A stretch of 64,000 nucleotides of DNA from JAGTVG01 sp963699805 (lineage in GTDB: Bacteria > Bacteroidota > Bacteroidia > Cytophagales > Cyclobacteriaceae), in contig CAVOVH010000003.1 of assembly GCA_963699805.1 (NCBI GenBank), forward strand, positions 1-64,000, read 5' to 3'. Position numbers and translations under genes: made by a program. Position 1 is the first letter of the stretch, and each line of letters starts with the position of its first letter. Under the pieces are notes generated by a model, which saw nothing but the letters and a program-made list of their open reading frames with translations, was not told where the DNA came from and ran no database searches. Shown here piece by piece: positions 23,608 through 32,703 of this stretch.

Positions 23608-23773
23608 ATGCACAGCTCCCGGATCAGGTCCGGGAAGGGATCGTCTCCGAAGTCCAGTCCTCCCGGATCCATTCCGGGGTCTTTTCATGTTACTTAAATA
23701 TTTCGAAACAGATCCCGGAACACTGAATCAAGTTCAGCGCAGGCAGGTCCGGGAAGGGATCGTCTCCGGAGTC
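23608..23773. repeat. R5 element, copy A
   Basis: About 166 bases: ATGCACAG, CCGGATCAGGTCCGGGAAGG, GATCGTCTCCGAAGTCCAG, CATTCCGGGGTC, CATGTTACTTAAATATTTCG, then TCAAGTTCAGCGCAGGCAGG and GATCGTCTCCGGAGTC. It is a direct repeat of 24181-24385 and lies 10 bases from the 3' end of the GIY-YIG gene. Confidence 0.85.
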
Positions 23774-23783
23774 TGTTAATCCA

Positions 23784-24074
23784 TTATTCTCTTATATCGA
23801 AAAACAGATCTTTGTATGCCGGATTCATGGATCTGATCAGATTTTCCTTCCAGGCCCTGCGATATCGTTTGATCTGTCTTTCACGATGAGTGGCATCTTC
23901 AATGGAATGATATGTTTCATAATAGAGCAACTTATAACAATTATATTTGCTCGTAAATCCTCGAAAAATTTTCAGACGATGTTCAATGGTTCTTCGACAC
24001 AGGTCATCTGTAAATCCGGTGTATAAAACATGGTGATTCCAGTTGGATATGATATAAACATAATAGTAATTCAT
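23784..24074 (-). CDS. GIY-YIG nuclease superfamily protein
   Basis: A 96-residue single-domain GIY-YIG protein of the UPF0213/COG2827 type: YYYVYIISNWNHHVLYTGFTDDLCRR carries the two short motifs (VYI, YTG) and the catalytic arginine, and a YYETYHSIEDATHRERQIK segment contains the conserved glutamate-histidine region. The ATG at 24074, preceded by CCAGCT, is the family start; the frame upstream to 24125 is not conserved. The gene lies between two direct copies of R5, which suggests that it moved or was duplicated as a cassette. The substrate is unknown. Confidence 0.88.
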   Translation of the reverse strand: MNYYYVYIISNWNHHVLYTGFTDDLCRRTIEHRLKIFRGFTSKYNCYKLLYYETYHSIEDATHRERQIKRYRRAWKENLIRSMNPAYKDLFFDIRE

Positions 24075-24180
24075 AGCTGGTATAATGAAAAATGAAATAA
24101 AAATGCTGGGGCAATAAGATAACAATATTGCTCAAATAATAAAAATAGAAAATCAGTCAATATATTTAAATAATAATATC

Positions 24181-24385
24181 ATGCACAGATCCCGGATCGG
24201 GTCCGGGAAGGGATCGTCTCCGAAGTCCAGTCCTCCCCGGATCCATTCCGGGGTCTATTCATGTTACTTAAATATTTCGAAACTGATCCCGGTACACTGA
24301 ATCAAGTTCAGCGCATGCAAGTCCGGGAATGGATCGTCTCCGGAGTCCAGACCTCCCCGGATCTATTCCGGGACCTTTCCTTGTG
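24181..24385. repeat. R5 element, copy B
   Basis: Same order of blocks as copy A with few substitutions, extended on the right by CAGACCTCCCCGGATC and TATTCCGGGACC. The following stretch to 24740 is AT-rich, holds no gene and presumably contains the promoter of the surface protein gene. Confidence 0.85.
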
Positions 24386-24740
24386 ATTTTTCCATTTTAT
24401 AATATAGATTACCGATGGTATCCCGTAATGGTTCCGGAAAGTTTTTCAAGGGCCCATCTTCTGATCCGGAGCTGTTCCGGTTTTGTCCTGATTACAGAAA
24501 AATGTCGATGGTTAAATTTAAACATTGAAATAAATAATAAAAATTCGCCAAAAAATTGTTATTTTTCAGGTTGTAAATGATGCATTAAAATCCTTTTAAA
24601 AAGGTTACAAATTCAGGATAAAAGGATATAAATAAATTGATCTCCTATACTTAATTGATGAAGGGTTGAAATTAAGAAAGGATATTATTTTCACAATAAT
24701 TTATTAAATTGCGGTTAGGATCACTTATGAATCATTTGTT

Positions 24741-26594
24741 ATGAGAAAGATTTACATCTATCTGATTTTTTCTTTTATGGCAATTCAAAGTTTTGCCCAG
24801 CCATTTACAGGAAATTATCGAACAAATCCTGTAACGACTCCTCCTAATATGAACTGGGAGACAGCTAGCGACTGGGAGGTTTATAACGGAAGCTGGCAGA
24901 CTGCCACGGTACCTCCTGATTTCAGTAATTCTACCGGCATCACCATAAGGAGCGGGCATAATGTATCCGTTAATGCCGATCTGACCATTGACCAGACGGT
25001 CGTTGAAAATACGGCTACCATCGATGTCGCTGGTAATGTTGAACTCACCTTACGCAACAACACCGAACTTGAGGATATGGTGAATAACGGGACGATCCTG
25101 TTAAATGATTTATTTGGTTTTTTTGGAAGCTCTTTCATCGTCAATGGGCGCCTGGTAAACATTGGTGATGTAACGATTAATAATCCGGTGGCTTCTACCA
25201 TGACTGTTTTTGGTACCTACGAGCACCGGCGGAATGCCGGGAGCATACCCACCGCCACCTGGTGGCAGACTTCATTCTGCATTATAACGGGCACTACCAA
25301 TGCCGCTCCCACCGGTTTGGGACAAACCTTTGGGAACTTCTGGTGGAATACACCAAGTATGGGCGTAGTTTTGGTTCCTCTGAACATCGGCACTTCGATG
25401 TCTACGCAGAACAATTTTGAAGTATCCAATACCGGTGCGGGGCTCATTGCATTGACCAATCTATCCGGGGATATACTGAATATAAACGGAAACTTTTTAA
25501 TTAACGGTACCGGAAATGTATCCTTCACACCAGCTGGCAGCATTACCATCAATGTTAATACGGATTTTGTGAAAGCAGGCAGTGGAATTTGCTATTTTAC
25601 ACAGAACGGAACCGCCAACCTGAATGTCAACGGTAATGTTTCCCATACCTCGGGAATATTGGGAAATTCCGGACCAGGTACGGCCAACCTTAATTTCAGC
25701 GGCACCAGCTTACAGACTTTTACTGGGGGAGGTACTATTAACGGAGCCCTGAATTTTATTATCAACTCAGGTGCCATTGTTGATCTCGGAACCGGCTTTT
25801 TAAGCGGTGGAGGTTCCTTTACACTGAATGCCAATGGGACCCTGAGAACAGGAAATTTAGAGGGAATTGAATCAGGCACTGCTTCGGGTGCCATCCGGGT
25901 ATCGGGCAGCAAGACCTTTCAGAGTAATGGTAACCTGGTCTATAATGGTACGGGAGCCCAGAATATGGGGAATCTTCCGGGGATCTATTCCAGCGGATTG
26001 AATATAACCGTCAATAAACCTTCCGGAGACCTCACCATGGAATCCGGCCTAACCATCGACAATTTCAGGTCGCTTAATCTGAATTCCGGGAATCTTATCA
26101 TCGGGCCGAATACACTCGCCCTCAATGGTAACCTTACCGGCACGGGATCACTGACCGCCGGCTCTGCCGTTCCGTCGACTTCCAACCTCGCGTTTAATGG
26201 ATCAGGAACTGTTGGAACGATCCGATTCACCCCGGGTAATCATTACGTGAATACACTAACTTATACCAACGGAAATGCATCTCTTGCATCTCCCTTGAAC
26301 GTAAGCGGGAATTTTACACATGCCGGTGGAATCCTGGATCTGGGCGGACAGGAGCTTACTGTTATAAGTAATTATACAAACTCCGGCGGGACTTTCCAAA
26401 GTTCTGCCGCCAGTAATCTACTTATTCTGGGTTCCGGATCTTTCAATAATTTGAGCATGGAAACAGGCAGCACCCTGAATACTGTGGAAATCAACCGGAC
26501 AGGTGTAACGGTAACCACCTCTTCCGATTTTTCCATCAGCTTCCTGCGGTTGCTGGGAGGTACATTGACTGCCTTCCCTTCCATGCGATTTTAA
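24741..26594 (+). CDS. Large secreted surface protein, N-terminal part (frameshifted)
   Basis: 617 residues in this frame. A signal peptide (KIYIYLIFSFMAIQSFAQ, residues 3-20) is followed by a long series of beta-helix/adhesin-like strands rich in Asn, Gly, Ser and Thr, with recurring patterns such as LNINGNFLINGTG and VNVNGNV. The frame ends at a TAA just after GGTLTAFPSMRF. The next frame (-1) continues the same composition without a break. One missing base around 26573-26586 explains this, so 24741-28648 was probably one protein of about 1,300 residues. The gap could be a real mutation or an assembly error. Confidence 0.82.
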   Translation: MRKIYIYLIFSFMAIQSFAQPFTGNYRTNPVTTPPNMNWETASDWEVYNGSWQTATVPPDFSNSTGITIRSGHNVSVNADLTIDQTVVENTATIDVAGNVELTLRNNTELEDMVNNGTILLNDLFGFFGSSFIVNGRLVNIGDVTINNPVASTMTVFGTYEHRRNAGSIPTATWWQTSFCIITGTTNAAPTGLGQTFGNFWWNTPSMGVVLVPLNIGTSMSTQNNFEVSNTGAGLIALTNLSGDILNINGNFLINGTGNVSFTPAGSITINVNTDFVKAGSGICYFTQNGTANLNVNGNVSHTSGILGNSGPGTANLNFSGTSLQTFTGGGTINGALNFIINSGAIVDLGTGFLSGGGSFTLNANGTLRTGNLEGIESGTASGAIRVSGSKTFQSNGNLVYNGTGAQNMGNLPGIYSSGLNITVNKPSGDLTMESGLTIDNFRSLNLNSGNLIIGPNTLALNGNLTGTGSLTAGSAVPSTSNLAFNGSGTVGTIRFTPGNHYVNTLTYTNGNASLASPLNVSGNFTHAGGILDLGGQELTVISNYTNSGGTFQSSAASNLLILGSGSFNNLSMETGSTLNTVEINRTGVTVTTSSDFSISFLRLLGGTLTAFPSMRF

Positions 26595-26659
26595 CCTCCA
26601 TTACCAGGAACGCAGCCGGCATTTTATCGAATATTCCGGGTGGTACAGGCGCTTACAGC

Positions 26660-28648
26660 GTGATCTACCAGGGCAATACAAATTTCAGCACTGGCAATGA
26701 ACTGCCCAATCTCTCCGCTCGGTTGATTAATCTGACCAAAAATGGCAGCAGCAATGTCAGTCTTAGTAAAAGTATTACCGTGAACGGGAATGTGAACCTG
26801 AACGGAGGCACCCTGGGAGGTGCTGCCAGTAATATCACCATGCTCGGGCCGAACTGGAATTTTAATGGCGGGGCCTTATCCCCATCTACCGTCACATTCA
26901 ATGCTACTTCCACAGTCGGAGGCACCTCACCGGATATCCAGTTCCACAATCTTGTGATGAATGCTTCTGCCGTGGTCACTTTCCCGGCAACGAGCGACCT
27001 GGTGATGACGGGCAATCTGACCGTCCTGAATGCGGCCACGCTCGCAGTACAACCCCAGTCCTTTTATTTCATCGGGGGAAATAGCCAGACCGTTTCTGTC
27101 AATAATAAAGCACTGAATTCAATTGTGGTGGATAAGACTGCCGGCGACGTAACCTTACAAAGTTCACTACGGCTCAGACAAAAGCTTGAGATCCTGAGTG
27201 GGACGACTTTTTTTTCCCAGGGCAACCTGACCCTCATTTCCAATTCAGCAGGAACGACCGGCAATGCCTACATCGCGACACTTCCATCCGGGGCCTTTAT
27301 CGATGGAGATGTTACTGTTCAGCGGCTGGTGGATCCGGAAGGAAAACCGGTGTGGAGACATATTACCTCCCCGGTCGACGGAGCTACCCTTGCTGATCTT
27401 TCCGCCTATTTTAATACCAGTGACGCGCAGGGGGTATACTCATACGATGAAACACAACCCGGAACTCTGGATGACGGCTGGGTGAAAGAACCACTCACCA
27501 CAGTGATGACTCCCGGAAAAGGTTTCATCGCCGCCGCCTTTAACAGTACCAATAATTTACGCTGGCAGATGACAGGGCCGGTCAACCAGGGCATTTATGA
27601 ATTTGAACCGACCAAAAGTGGGGGTACAACGGATGATGGATGGAACCTCACAGGGAATCCTTATCCATCGACGATCGATTGGGATGCACCAGGCTGGACG
27701 AAGACCCGTGTTACCGGAACTTTTTATGTTAGGGATTATATCAATAACATCTATTTGTTCTGGACAGGTAATCCGGCAACTTCCACCAAAAGTAATAGCT
27801 TAATTGCCACGGGACAGGGTTTCTGGATAATTGCTACCGGAAATGGCAATCCCCCACGTCTTTTGGGGTTCTCAGAAGATGTAAAAAGTGGCTCAACGGG
27901 CACTTTTTATCGTAAAGCGACTCCTGAAATCAATAATTTCCTTGCTGCCGGGATTTCTGACGGAATAAAATCGGATAAAGTCTTTATCGTATTTGATGAA
28001 AAGGGAAATGACAATTATGATGAATTGCTTGATGCGAGGAAACTTTCCAATGACGTTTTTAACATCAGTACAATTTCCAAAGATAATTTCAATTTATGTG
28101 TTGATTATAAACCCGCATTGAGCGAGGAGGACATATCTGTCTTCCTGAATGTTTATAATTTTGAAACAGGTAATTACACCCTTTTCTTTGAAAAACTTGA
28201 ATCGATCAATCCTGAATTTCAGATTTACCTGATCGATCATTATACGGGTGAAAATTACAACCTGAGGGATATCTCCGAAATACAATTTTCTGTGAATCCT
28301 GAAATTGAATCTACCTATGGGAATCAACGATTTGAGGTGATCTTAACCAAAAACCTGTCACCGGACTTCCTGAGTAATACAGAAAATTTGTTTGTCTATC
28401 CAAATCCGGCAAAAGACTGGATCACCATTCGTTATAAAGATGTTAATGAATTTGATTTTGATGATGTACCAAAATATAATATCTTTGATCCATCATCAAG
28501 GGCTCTGTTGTTGAAAGGTGAATTTGTCATTGAGGGGAAAAATCTTCACGTAGCCAATATTGACGTTTCCATACTTAAAACTGGGATGTATATTATTCAG
28601 GTTGAAGCAGGTAATCAAAGTTATTTCAGCAAGTTATTGATTGAATGA
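26660..28648 (+). CDS. Large secreted surface protein, C-terminal part with T9SS sorting domain
   Basis: 662 residues from a GTG, but the open frame continues upstream to about 26580 (FHAILTSITRNAAGILSN), joining the previous piece. Beta-strand repeats continue to about residue 200. Then comes a region with GNPYPSTIDWDAPGW, and the last ~85 residues are a type A T9SS C-terminal domain (LFVYPNPAKDWITIRY ... ILKTGMYIIQVE ... FSKLLIE). The protein should be exported through the type IX system and attached to the cell surface. The two frames together carry both signals needed. Confidence 0.85.
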   Translation: MIYQGNTNFSTGNELPNLSARLINLTKNGSSNVSLSKSITVNGNVNLNGGTLGGAASNITMLGPNWNFNGGALSPSTVTFNATSTVGGTSPDIQFHNLVMNASAVVTFPATSDLVMTGNLTVLNAATLAVQPQSFYFIGGNSQTVSVNNKALNSIVVDKTAGDVTLQSSLRLRQKLEILSGTTFFSQGNLTLISNSAGTTGNAYIATLPSGAFIDGDVTVQRLVDPEGKPVWRHITSPVDGATLADLSAYFNTSDAQGVYSYDETQPGTLDDGWVKEPLTTVMTPGKGFIAAAFNSTNNLRWQMTGPVNQGIYEFEPTKSGGTTDDGWNLTGNPYPSTIDWDAPGWTKTRVTGTFYVRDYINNIYLFWTGNPATSTKSNSLIATGQGFWIIATGNGNPPRLLGFSEDVKSGSTGTFYRKATPEINNFLAAGISDGIKSDKVFIVFDEKGNDNYDELLDARKLSNDVFNISTISKDNFNLCVDYKPALSEEDISVFLNVYNFETGNYTLFFEKLESINPEFQIYLIDHYTGENYNLRDISEIQFSVNPEIESTYGNQRFEVILTKNLSPDFLSNTENLFVYPNPAKDWITIRYKDVNEFDFDDVPKYNIFDPSSRALLLKGEFVIEGKNLHVANIDVSILKTGMYIIQVEAGNQSYFSKLLIE

Positions 28649-28649
28649 G

Positions 28650-28844
28650 ATGAAGTTTAAATTCCTAATTACATTAATCGGTCTATTTTTCCTTACTTTT
28701 TATGCCATCGGGCAACCGGGAGGTCCTGGCGGGCCCATTGAACCCCCTCTGATACCCATCGATGGAGGAGTCAGCATCCTGCTGGCTGCCGGTGCTTTGT
28801 TTGGGGCGAAAAAGATCTATGATGTCACAAAAAGAAAAAAATAA
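28650..28844 (+). CDS. Small PID-CTERM-like sorting-signal protein
   Basis: A 64-residue protein: signal peptide (FLITLIGLFFLTFYAIGQ), a Gly-Pro linker (PGGPGGPIEPPL), then IPIDGGVSILLAAGALFGAKKIYD and a basic end KRKK. The order of a PIDGG motif, a hydrophobic helix and basic residues matches what I recall as the PID-CTERM protein-sorting domain of Bacteroidota. I use ATG at 28650 (one base after the stop of the preceding gene) and not the TTG at 28641. It is probably co-transcribed with the surface protein and followed by a terminator. Confidence 0.75.
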   Translation: MKFKFLITLIGLFFLTFYAIGQPGGPGGPIEPPLIPIDGGVSILLAAGALFGAKKIYDVTKRKK

Positions 28845-28868
28845 AAACTGATAATTCTTAATATTTTA

Positions 28869-28904
28869 AAAGATCCCGTTGTTGAAAGATGACGGGATCT
28901 TTTT
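28869..28904 (+). terminator. Rho-independent terminator
   Basis: AAAAGATCCCGT, a 12-base loop, then ACGGGATCTTTTT. The stem is perfect over 9-12 pairs with T residues following. It ends the surface-protein/PID-CTERM operon. Confidence 0.85.
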
Positions 28905-29077
28905 GTGGGGAGACGGGGAAATGTGGAAATGGGTATACGCGGAGAGTTGAAACCGTAGAATTAAATAAAGGAAGAGACAGGAAATCGGGAATCCAGGGAA
29001 TTAGTTTGTAATATTTTTCAAATGAAACACTTCAGATGAAATCATAAGCAAAAATATCATGAGTTTATCAATCTGAA

Positions 29078-29107
29078 CCTGTAAACTTTTTTTAGGACAA
29101 GACAACG
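29078..29107. repeat. IS-end-like string, copy 1
   Basis: CTGTAAACTTTTTTTAGGAC followed by AAGACAAC. The reverse complement recurs at 48890-48917 with one difference. It has the look of a solitary insertion-sequence terminus, but no transposase is nearby. Confidence 0.4.
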
Positions 29108-29182
29108 AGACACCCGTTTCCACATCTCCCCGTATCCACATCTACCCGTTTCCACTTTCTCCTCGGTCACCCCAATAAAAAA

Positions 29183-29266
29183 AAGGATATCCCTGTCGCT
29201 GTTCTGATCCCGATAAAACTACATAGCTGGTTGAACCGGGCACCTGGGCGATCAGGGAATATCCTT
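29183..29266 (-). ncRNA. Long imperfect hairpin with T-run on the minus strand
   Basis: Arms AAGGATATCCCTGTCGC and GCGATCAGGGAATATCCTT pair with two single-base bulges around a ~47-base internal part. On the minus strand the hairpin is followed by eight T residues, as in a terminator. The internal part and the 5' flank each carry CCAGCTATG followed at once by a stop codon. It could end or constitute a small transcript. No gene reads into it. Confidence 0.35.
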
Positions 29267-30507
29267 AATGTTACATAGCTGGTTTAATTCCCCCCGTTAA
29301 ACAAACTATAATCTATCAATTAAGACAATTATCTTACATCAATTATGAAAGAACTTCTCCTAAAATTTGACTGCATTTTTTGATTACCGAATCATTGAGG
29401 TGATGAAGATAACCATTCTCCCGCATTCAATGCCGTTCAAAGTTGACCCAAAAAGTACATGCGTGATATTACTTTCTATATTCCCGTTTTTTAAACGGCT
29501 CAATCTGATCCCATCCCCCAATCCGGAGGATATCGCCATGATCCGGACTGCAAAAATATTCAGATCCATGATTTCCCGGATGTAATGTTTAAGGGCCCTT
29601 GTGTTCAATTTCCTGGCCAATTTTTTTCAATTTATCAGAAAATCTTTCTTCTGATGCGGGTAGGAAATATAAAATATACGGATCGATTGATGGAAAATTG
29701 ACATCAATCCCGGCTAAAAACCAGCCAAAAAGAGGACAAAAATGACAAGGGTAAGAAAAGGGAAGGGTAATATGAATTATGGATGGGTAATTGCTGGAAT
29801 TACTGGCTGGGAAAACGAAGCCTTGAATTAACCTGTGAATGTTTAATAAAAAATTGGAAATGTAAAATATAAACTCAAAGAAGCGGAAGGGAAATCGGGA
29901 TTATGAAGATCGAAGGATTTGTAGGCTGGTAGACTGGGAGACAAGTAGATGACTGGTTGACTAGTAGACTGGTGGCTTGCCGAAGATTCAGCGGAGGTTT
30001 GTAGACTGGGAGACAAAAAAACGAATTAAATATTCCATCCACCACCATCAGGGTCACTTGAAAAAAACCCTGATGAACACGCAACAAACCCATCCTCAGG
30101 GTCCTACCCTGAGGGATGGGGGAACTCCTGATTAACACGAAACACTTCAATTAAGAATATATGTATTTATTATAATTTATAAACTTCAAAACATAGATTT
30201 CCACTACCAAATCATCCAGGAAGGCCGCAATCCACAAAATTTAATTTTCATAATTGTTGTAAATCTGAAATATTTTTATATCTTGACAATCCATTAAACA
30301 TTTTTTTGAGCTAATAGCTATGGCTCCAGAAATTTCCATAGAGGTCTGCTTTAGAGGAATCCGGTCTTTGTATACAGACAGTTTCCACCCGCCCACACAC
30401 GTCCATTCAACGGCCGGTCCATCAGTAGCCCCCTCTTCCAGAGGCCCCTGATGCCGGATTACCACCTACACCCGTACTAAAATTTTTTTAACCAAAAACA
30501 ATCCATC

Positions 30508-32127
30508 ATGAAACGAATCACATTAATTTCAATTACCCTGATTTTCTTCGCGTCATTCTTGCTCATTTTTGAGAATTGCGGAGATAATGGAACGGAGCCG
30601 GAACCCAACAAACCTCCGACCATCAGCATTTCCAGTCCAGCCAACAATGCGGCGGTTGCACTGGGGACGTCCGTACAGATCTCCATAACGGCAAGCGATC
30701 CGGACGGGTCCATCGGCAATGTGCAGATCAGCATTGACAATGTGAGTGAAGCCACTTTACAGTCCCCTCCCTATAGTTATAGCTGGAATACGGCGGATGC
30801 TACCCCAGGGCAGCATACCATCAAGGCAGTGGCCACGGATAATCAGGGGCTGAACGCCAATGCACAGGTAACTATAACTATAACGGTAACGGCCAATACC
30901 CCAACGGTAACCACAGCTGATATTTCGGAAATAACAGACAATTCGGCAACGGGTGGAGGAGAAGTGACCGATGATGGAGGCCAGGATGTAACGGCCCGGG
31001 GAGTAGTCTGGGGAGAAAGCAGTGAGCCTACCCTGGATAATAAGAGTGGATTTACAGAAGATGGTGACGGTTCAGGAGCCTTTACCAGCAGCCTGACAGA
31101 CTTGTCGGCCAATACTACTTATTACGTGAGGGCATATGCCACCAACAGTGAAGGTACAGCATATGGAGAAGCAACATCTTTCACGACATTAGCTGGCCCT
31201 CTGACAGTAACGACTGCAGATATAACAGATATAGAGGCCCATGTAGCAGCTGGCGGCGGAGAGGTTACCGATCTTGGAGGTGGTAACTCTGATCCCATAG
31301 TCGGCCTGGTATGGAGTACTTCATCGAATCCGGAATGGTTAAATAATGAAGGGTTTTACTATGGAACAGGTCTCCTATTTGAGGTACCCATAACGGGTCT
31401 TGATCCGTCGACTACTTATTATGTTAGAGCCTTTGCTACATATGATGGGAGCACTTTTGCATATGGAGAAGAAATATCCTTTACTACATCGGCCTTCTCG
31501 ATTCAAACAGGAAGTTTTACAGATACCCGGGACGATACCCAGTACAATACGGTTACGATTAGTGGTCAGACGTGGATGGCAGAAAACCTGGCCTATCTGC
31601 CGGAAGTATGTGCTTCTGATGCAGAATGTGGCTATTGGGTATATGACTATCAGGGAACTGAGGTTGCAGCTGCCATGGCTACCGCCAATTACACAACCTA
31701 CGGTGTCCTTTATAATTGGGAAATGGCTAAAACAGCTTGTCCTACTGGTTGGCATTTGCCTTCAGAAGAAGAATGGGCCTTCTTAGAGGTCCATCTTGGT
31801 ATGAATATCAATTTGACAGTTGGTGAGGATATGAGGGGTACTGATGAAGGAGGAAAACTGAAAGAGACAGGCATCACTCATTGGAATGATCCCAATTATG
31901 GGGCTACTAATATTAGTGGCTTTACTGCCCTCGGTGCAGGAGGGCGAGACTCAGGTAATGATACTTTCTATGGTATGGGAATCATAGGTAATTTTTGGAC
32001 ATCAACTGATGCTGGAAATTTCATTCGATCACGTTACCTGTATAATGATACTGAACAGGTTGGTGCGCAATGGTTTCAAATTGGGTATGGTGCGAGTGGA
32101 TATTCAGTCAGATGTGTTCAGGATTAG
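30508..32127 (+). CDS. Ig-like/fibronectin-type lipoprotein with FISUMP domain
   Basis: 539 residues. A signal with a lipoprotein-type cysteine (IFENCGDNG near residue 24) is followed by a PKD/Ig-like domain (PPTISISSPANNAAV ... SDPDGSIGNVQI). Two fibronectin-like repeats come next, each ending TTYYVRAYATNSEG or TTYYVRAFATYDG. The last is a C-terminal FISUMP domain (WMAENLAYLPE, YGVLYNWEMAK, CPTGWHLPSEEEW, FWTSTD, YSVRCVQD). FISUMP domains are common on secreted proteins of fibre-associated Fibrobacteres and Bacteroidota; their ligand is unknown. It is a single-gene unit followed by a strong terminator. Confidence 0.88.
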   Translation: MKRITLISITLIFFASFLLIFENCGDNGTEPEPNKPPTISISSPANNAAVALGTSVQISITASDPDGSIGNVQISIDNVSEATLQSPPYSYSWNTADATPGQHTIKAVATDNQGLNANAQVTITITVTANTPTVTTADISEITDNSATGGGEVTDDGGQDVTARGVVWGESSEPTLDNKSGFTEDGDGSGAFTSSLTDLSANTTYYVRAYATNSEGTAYGEATSFTTLAGPLTVTTADITDIEAHVAAGGGEVTDLGGGNSDPIVGLVWSTSSNPEWLNNEGFYYGTGLLFEVPITGLDPSTTYYVRAFATYDGSTFAYGEEISFTTSAFSIQTGSFTDTRDDTQYNTVTISGQTWMAENLAYLPEVCASDAECGYWVYDYQGTEVAAAMATANYTTYGVLYNWEMAKTACPTGWHLPSEEEWAFLEVHLGMNINLTVGEDMRGTDEGGKLKETGITHWNDPNYGATNISGFTALGAGGRDSGNDTFYGMGIIGNFWTSTDAGNFIRSRYLYNDTEQVGAQWFQIGYGASGYSVRCVQD

Positions 32128-32151
32128 ATTTGAACACTATCCCATATTAAT

Positions 32152-32188
32152 AAGTCAGCAGATTTTTTTCTGCTGACTTGTTTTTTTT
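32152..32188 (+). terminator. Rho-independent terminator
   Basis: AAGTCAGCAGA, a loop of T residues, TCTGCTGACTT, then G and eight T. The stem of 11 pairs is perfect. Confidence 0.92.
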
Positions 32189-32703
32189 ATACGCATTTCG
32201 GCCGGACCTGCCGGGCAGCAGCTAAAAAGTTAATTCCATTTAATGGATCCCATCCCCTTTCCCGGTCCCGGATCAAGCCCAGGATCTTCCCATACCCCTT
32301 CATTAAAGTTTCCAGTAAAAGCTTCAGCCCCTGGTGGAAACTATAGTGAATGTGTTCAACGGGGGACATCAAAATCTATAATATATTTGGTTTTCATGCT
32401 GAGTTATGAGAAGGATCGGTACGCAAGCTCTTTGGAACAGTCTGGCTGAGGGATGCACTTGAATGACATTTCACTCCTTTGTTATCCCGATTTTATGGAG
32501 GGATCTGATTGCGTGCTCTTGTTCTCCCGGTTCTAGAGAGAAGCATGATTAAGTATCTTTATCAGATTCCTCACATCGTTCGGAATGATAGAGAGGTGTA
32601 TAACAAGTAGGACGTATCGAAGTGGCTATAGAATCGTGGATGGATTACAGAGATCCACATCCAGATTACACCTCTGATAAACTCCAGTCATTGGATGAGT
32701 GCC
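32189..32703. other. Gene-free gap with dispersed-repeat remnants
   Basis: No gene is visible. It includes CAGATTCCTCACATCGTTCGG followed by AATGATAGAGAGG (about 32568-32598). This resembles the widespread Bacteroidota repeat that reads GATTCCTC...CGGAATGAC. Two similar fragments ending in a short AGAG string precede it. Confidence 0.45.

Larger units (their letters stand above)
28905..30507. other. 1.6 kb gene-poor gap with mixed repeats
   Basis: I see no convincing gene. It contains GGGGAAAC/GTGGAAAT octamers (28910-28945), an IS-end-like string (29078-29107), TTTCCACA octamers (29114-29165), the long hairpin at 29183-29266, TGGTAGAC/TGGGAGAC octamers (29925-30015) and CAGGGTCACTTG / CCCTGAGGG repeats (30045-30120) related to those at 18130-18215. 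A TTG-started frame at 29384-29620 on the minus strand is not convincing. Confidence 0.5.

Noticed and set aside
26570..26590. Programmed -1 frameshift site in the surface protein gene
   Set aside because: There is no X-XXY-YYZ slippery heptamer and no evident stimulatory structure; a simple deletion is more likely.
29384..29620. 78-residue minus-strand frame with TTG start
   Set aside because: No recognisable family, weak start and no conserved neighbour. Fragments such as KLKKIGQEIEHKGP in another frame suggest a decayed gene, but I cannot identify it.
30241..30465. 74-residue minus-strand frame upstream of the FISUMP gene
   Set aside because: Composition is not coding-like and it overlaps the likely promoter region of the plus-strand gene.
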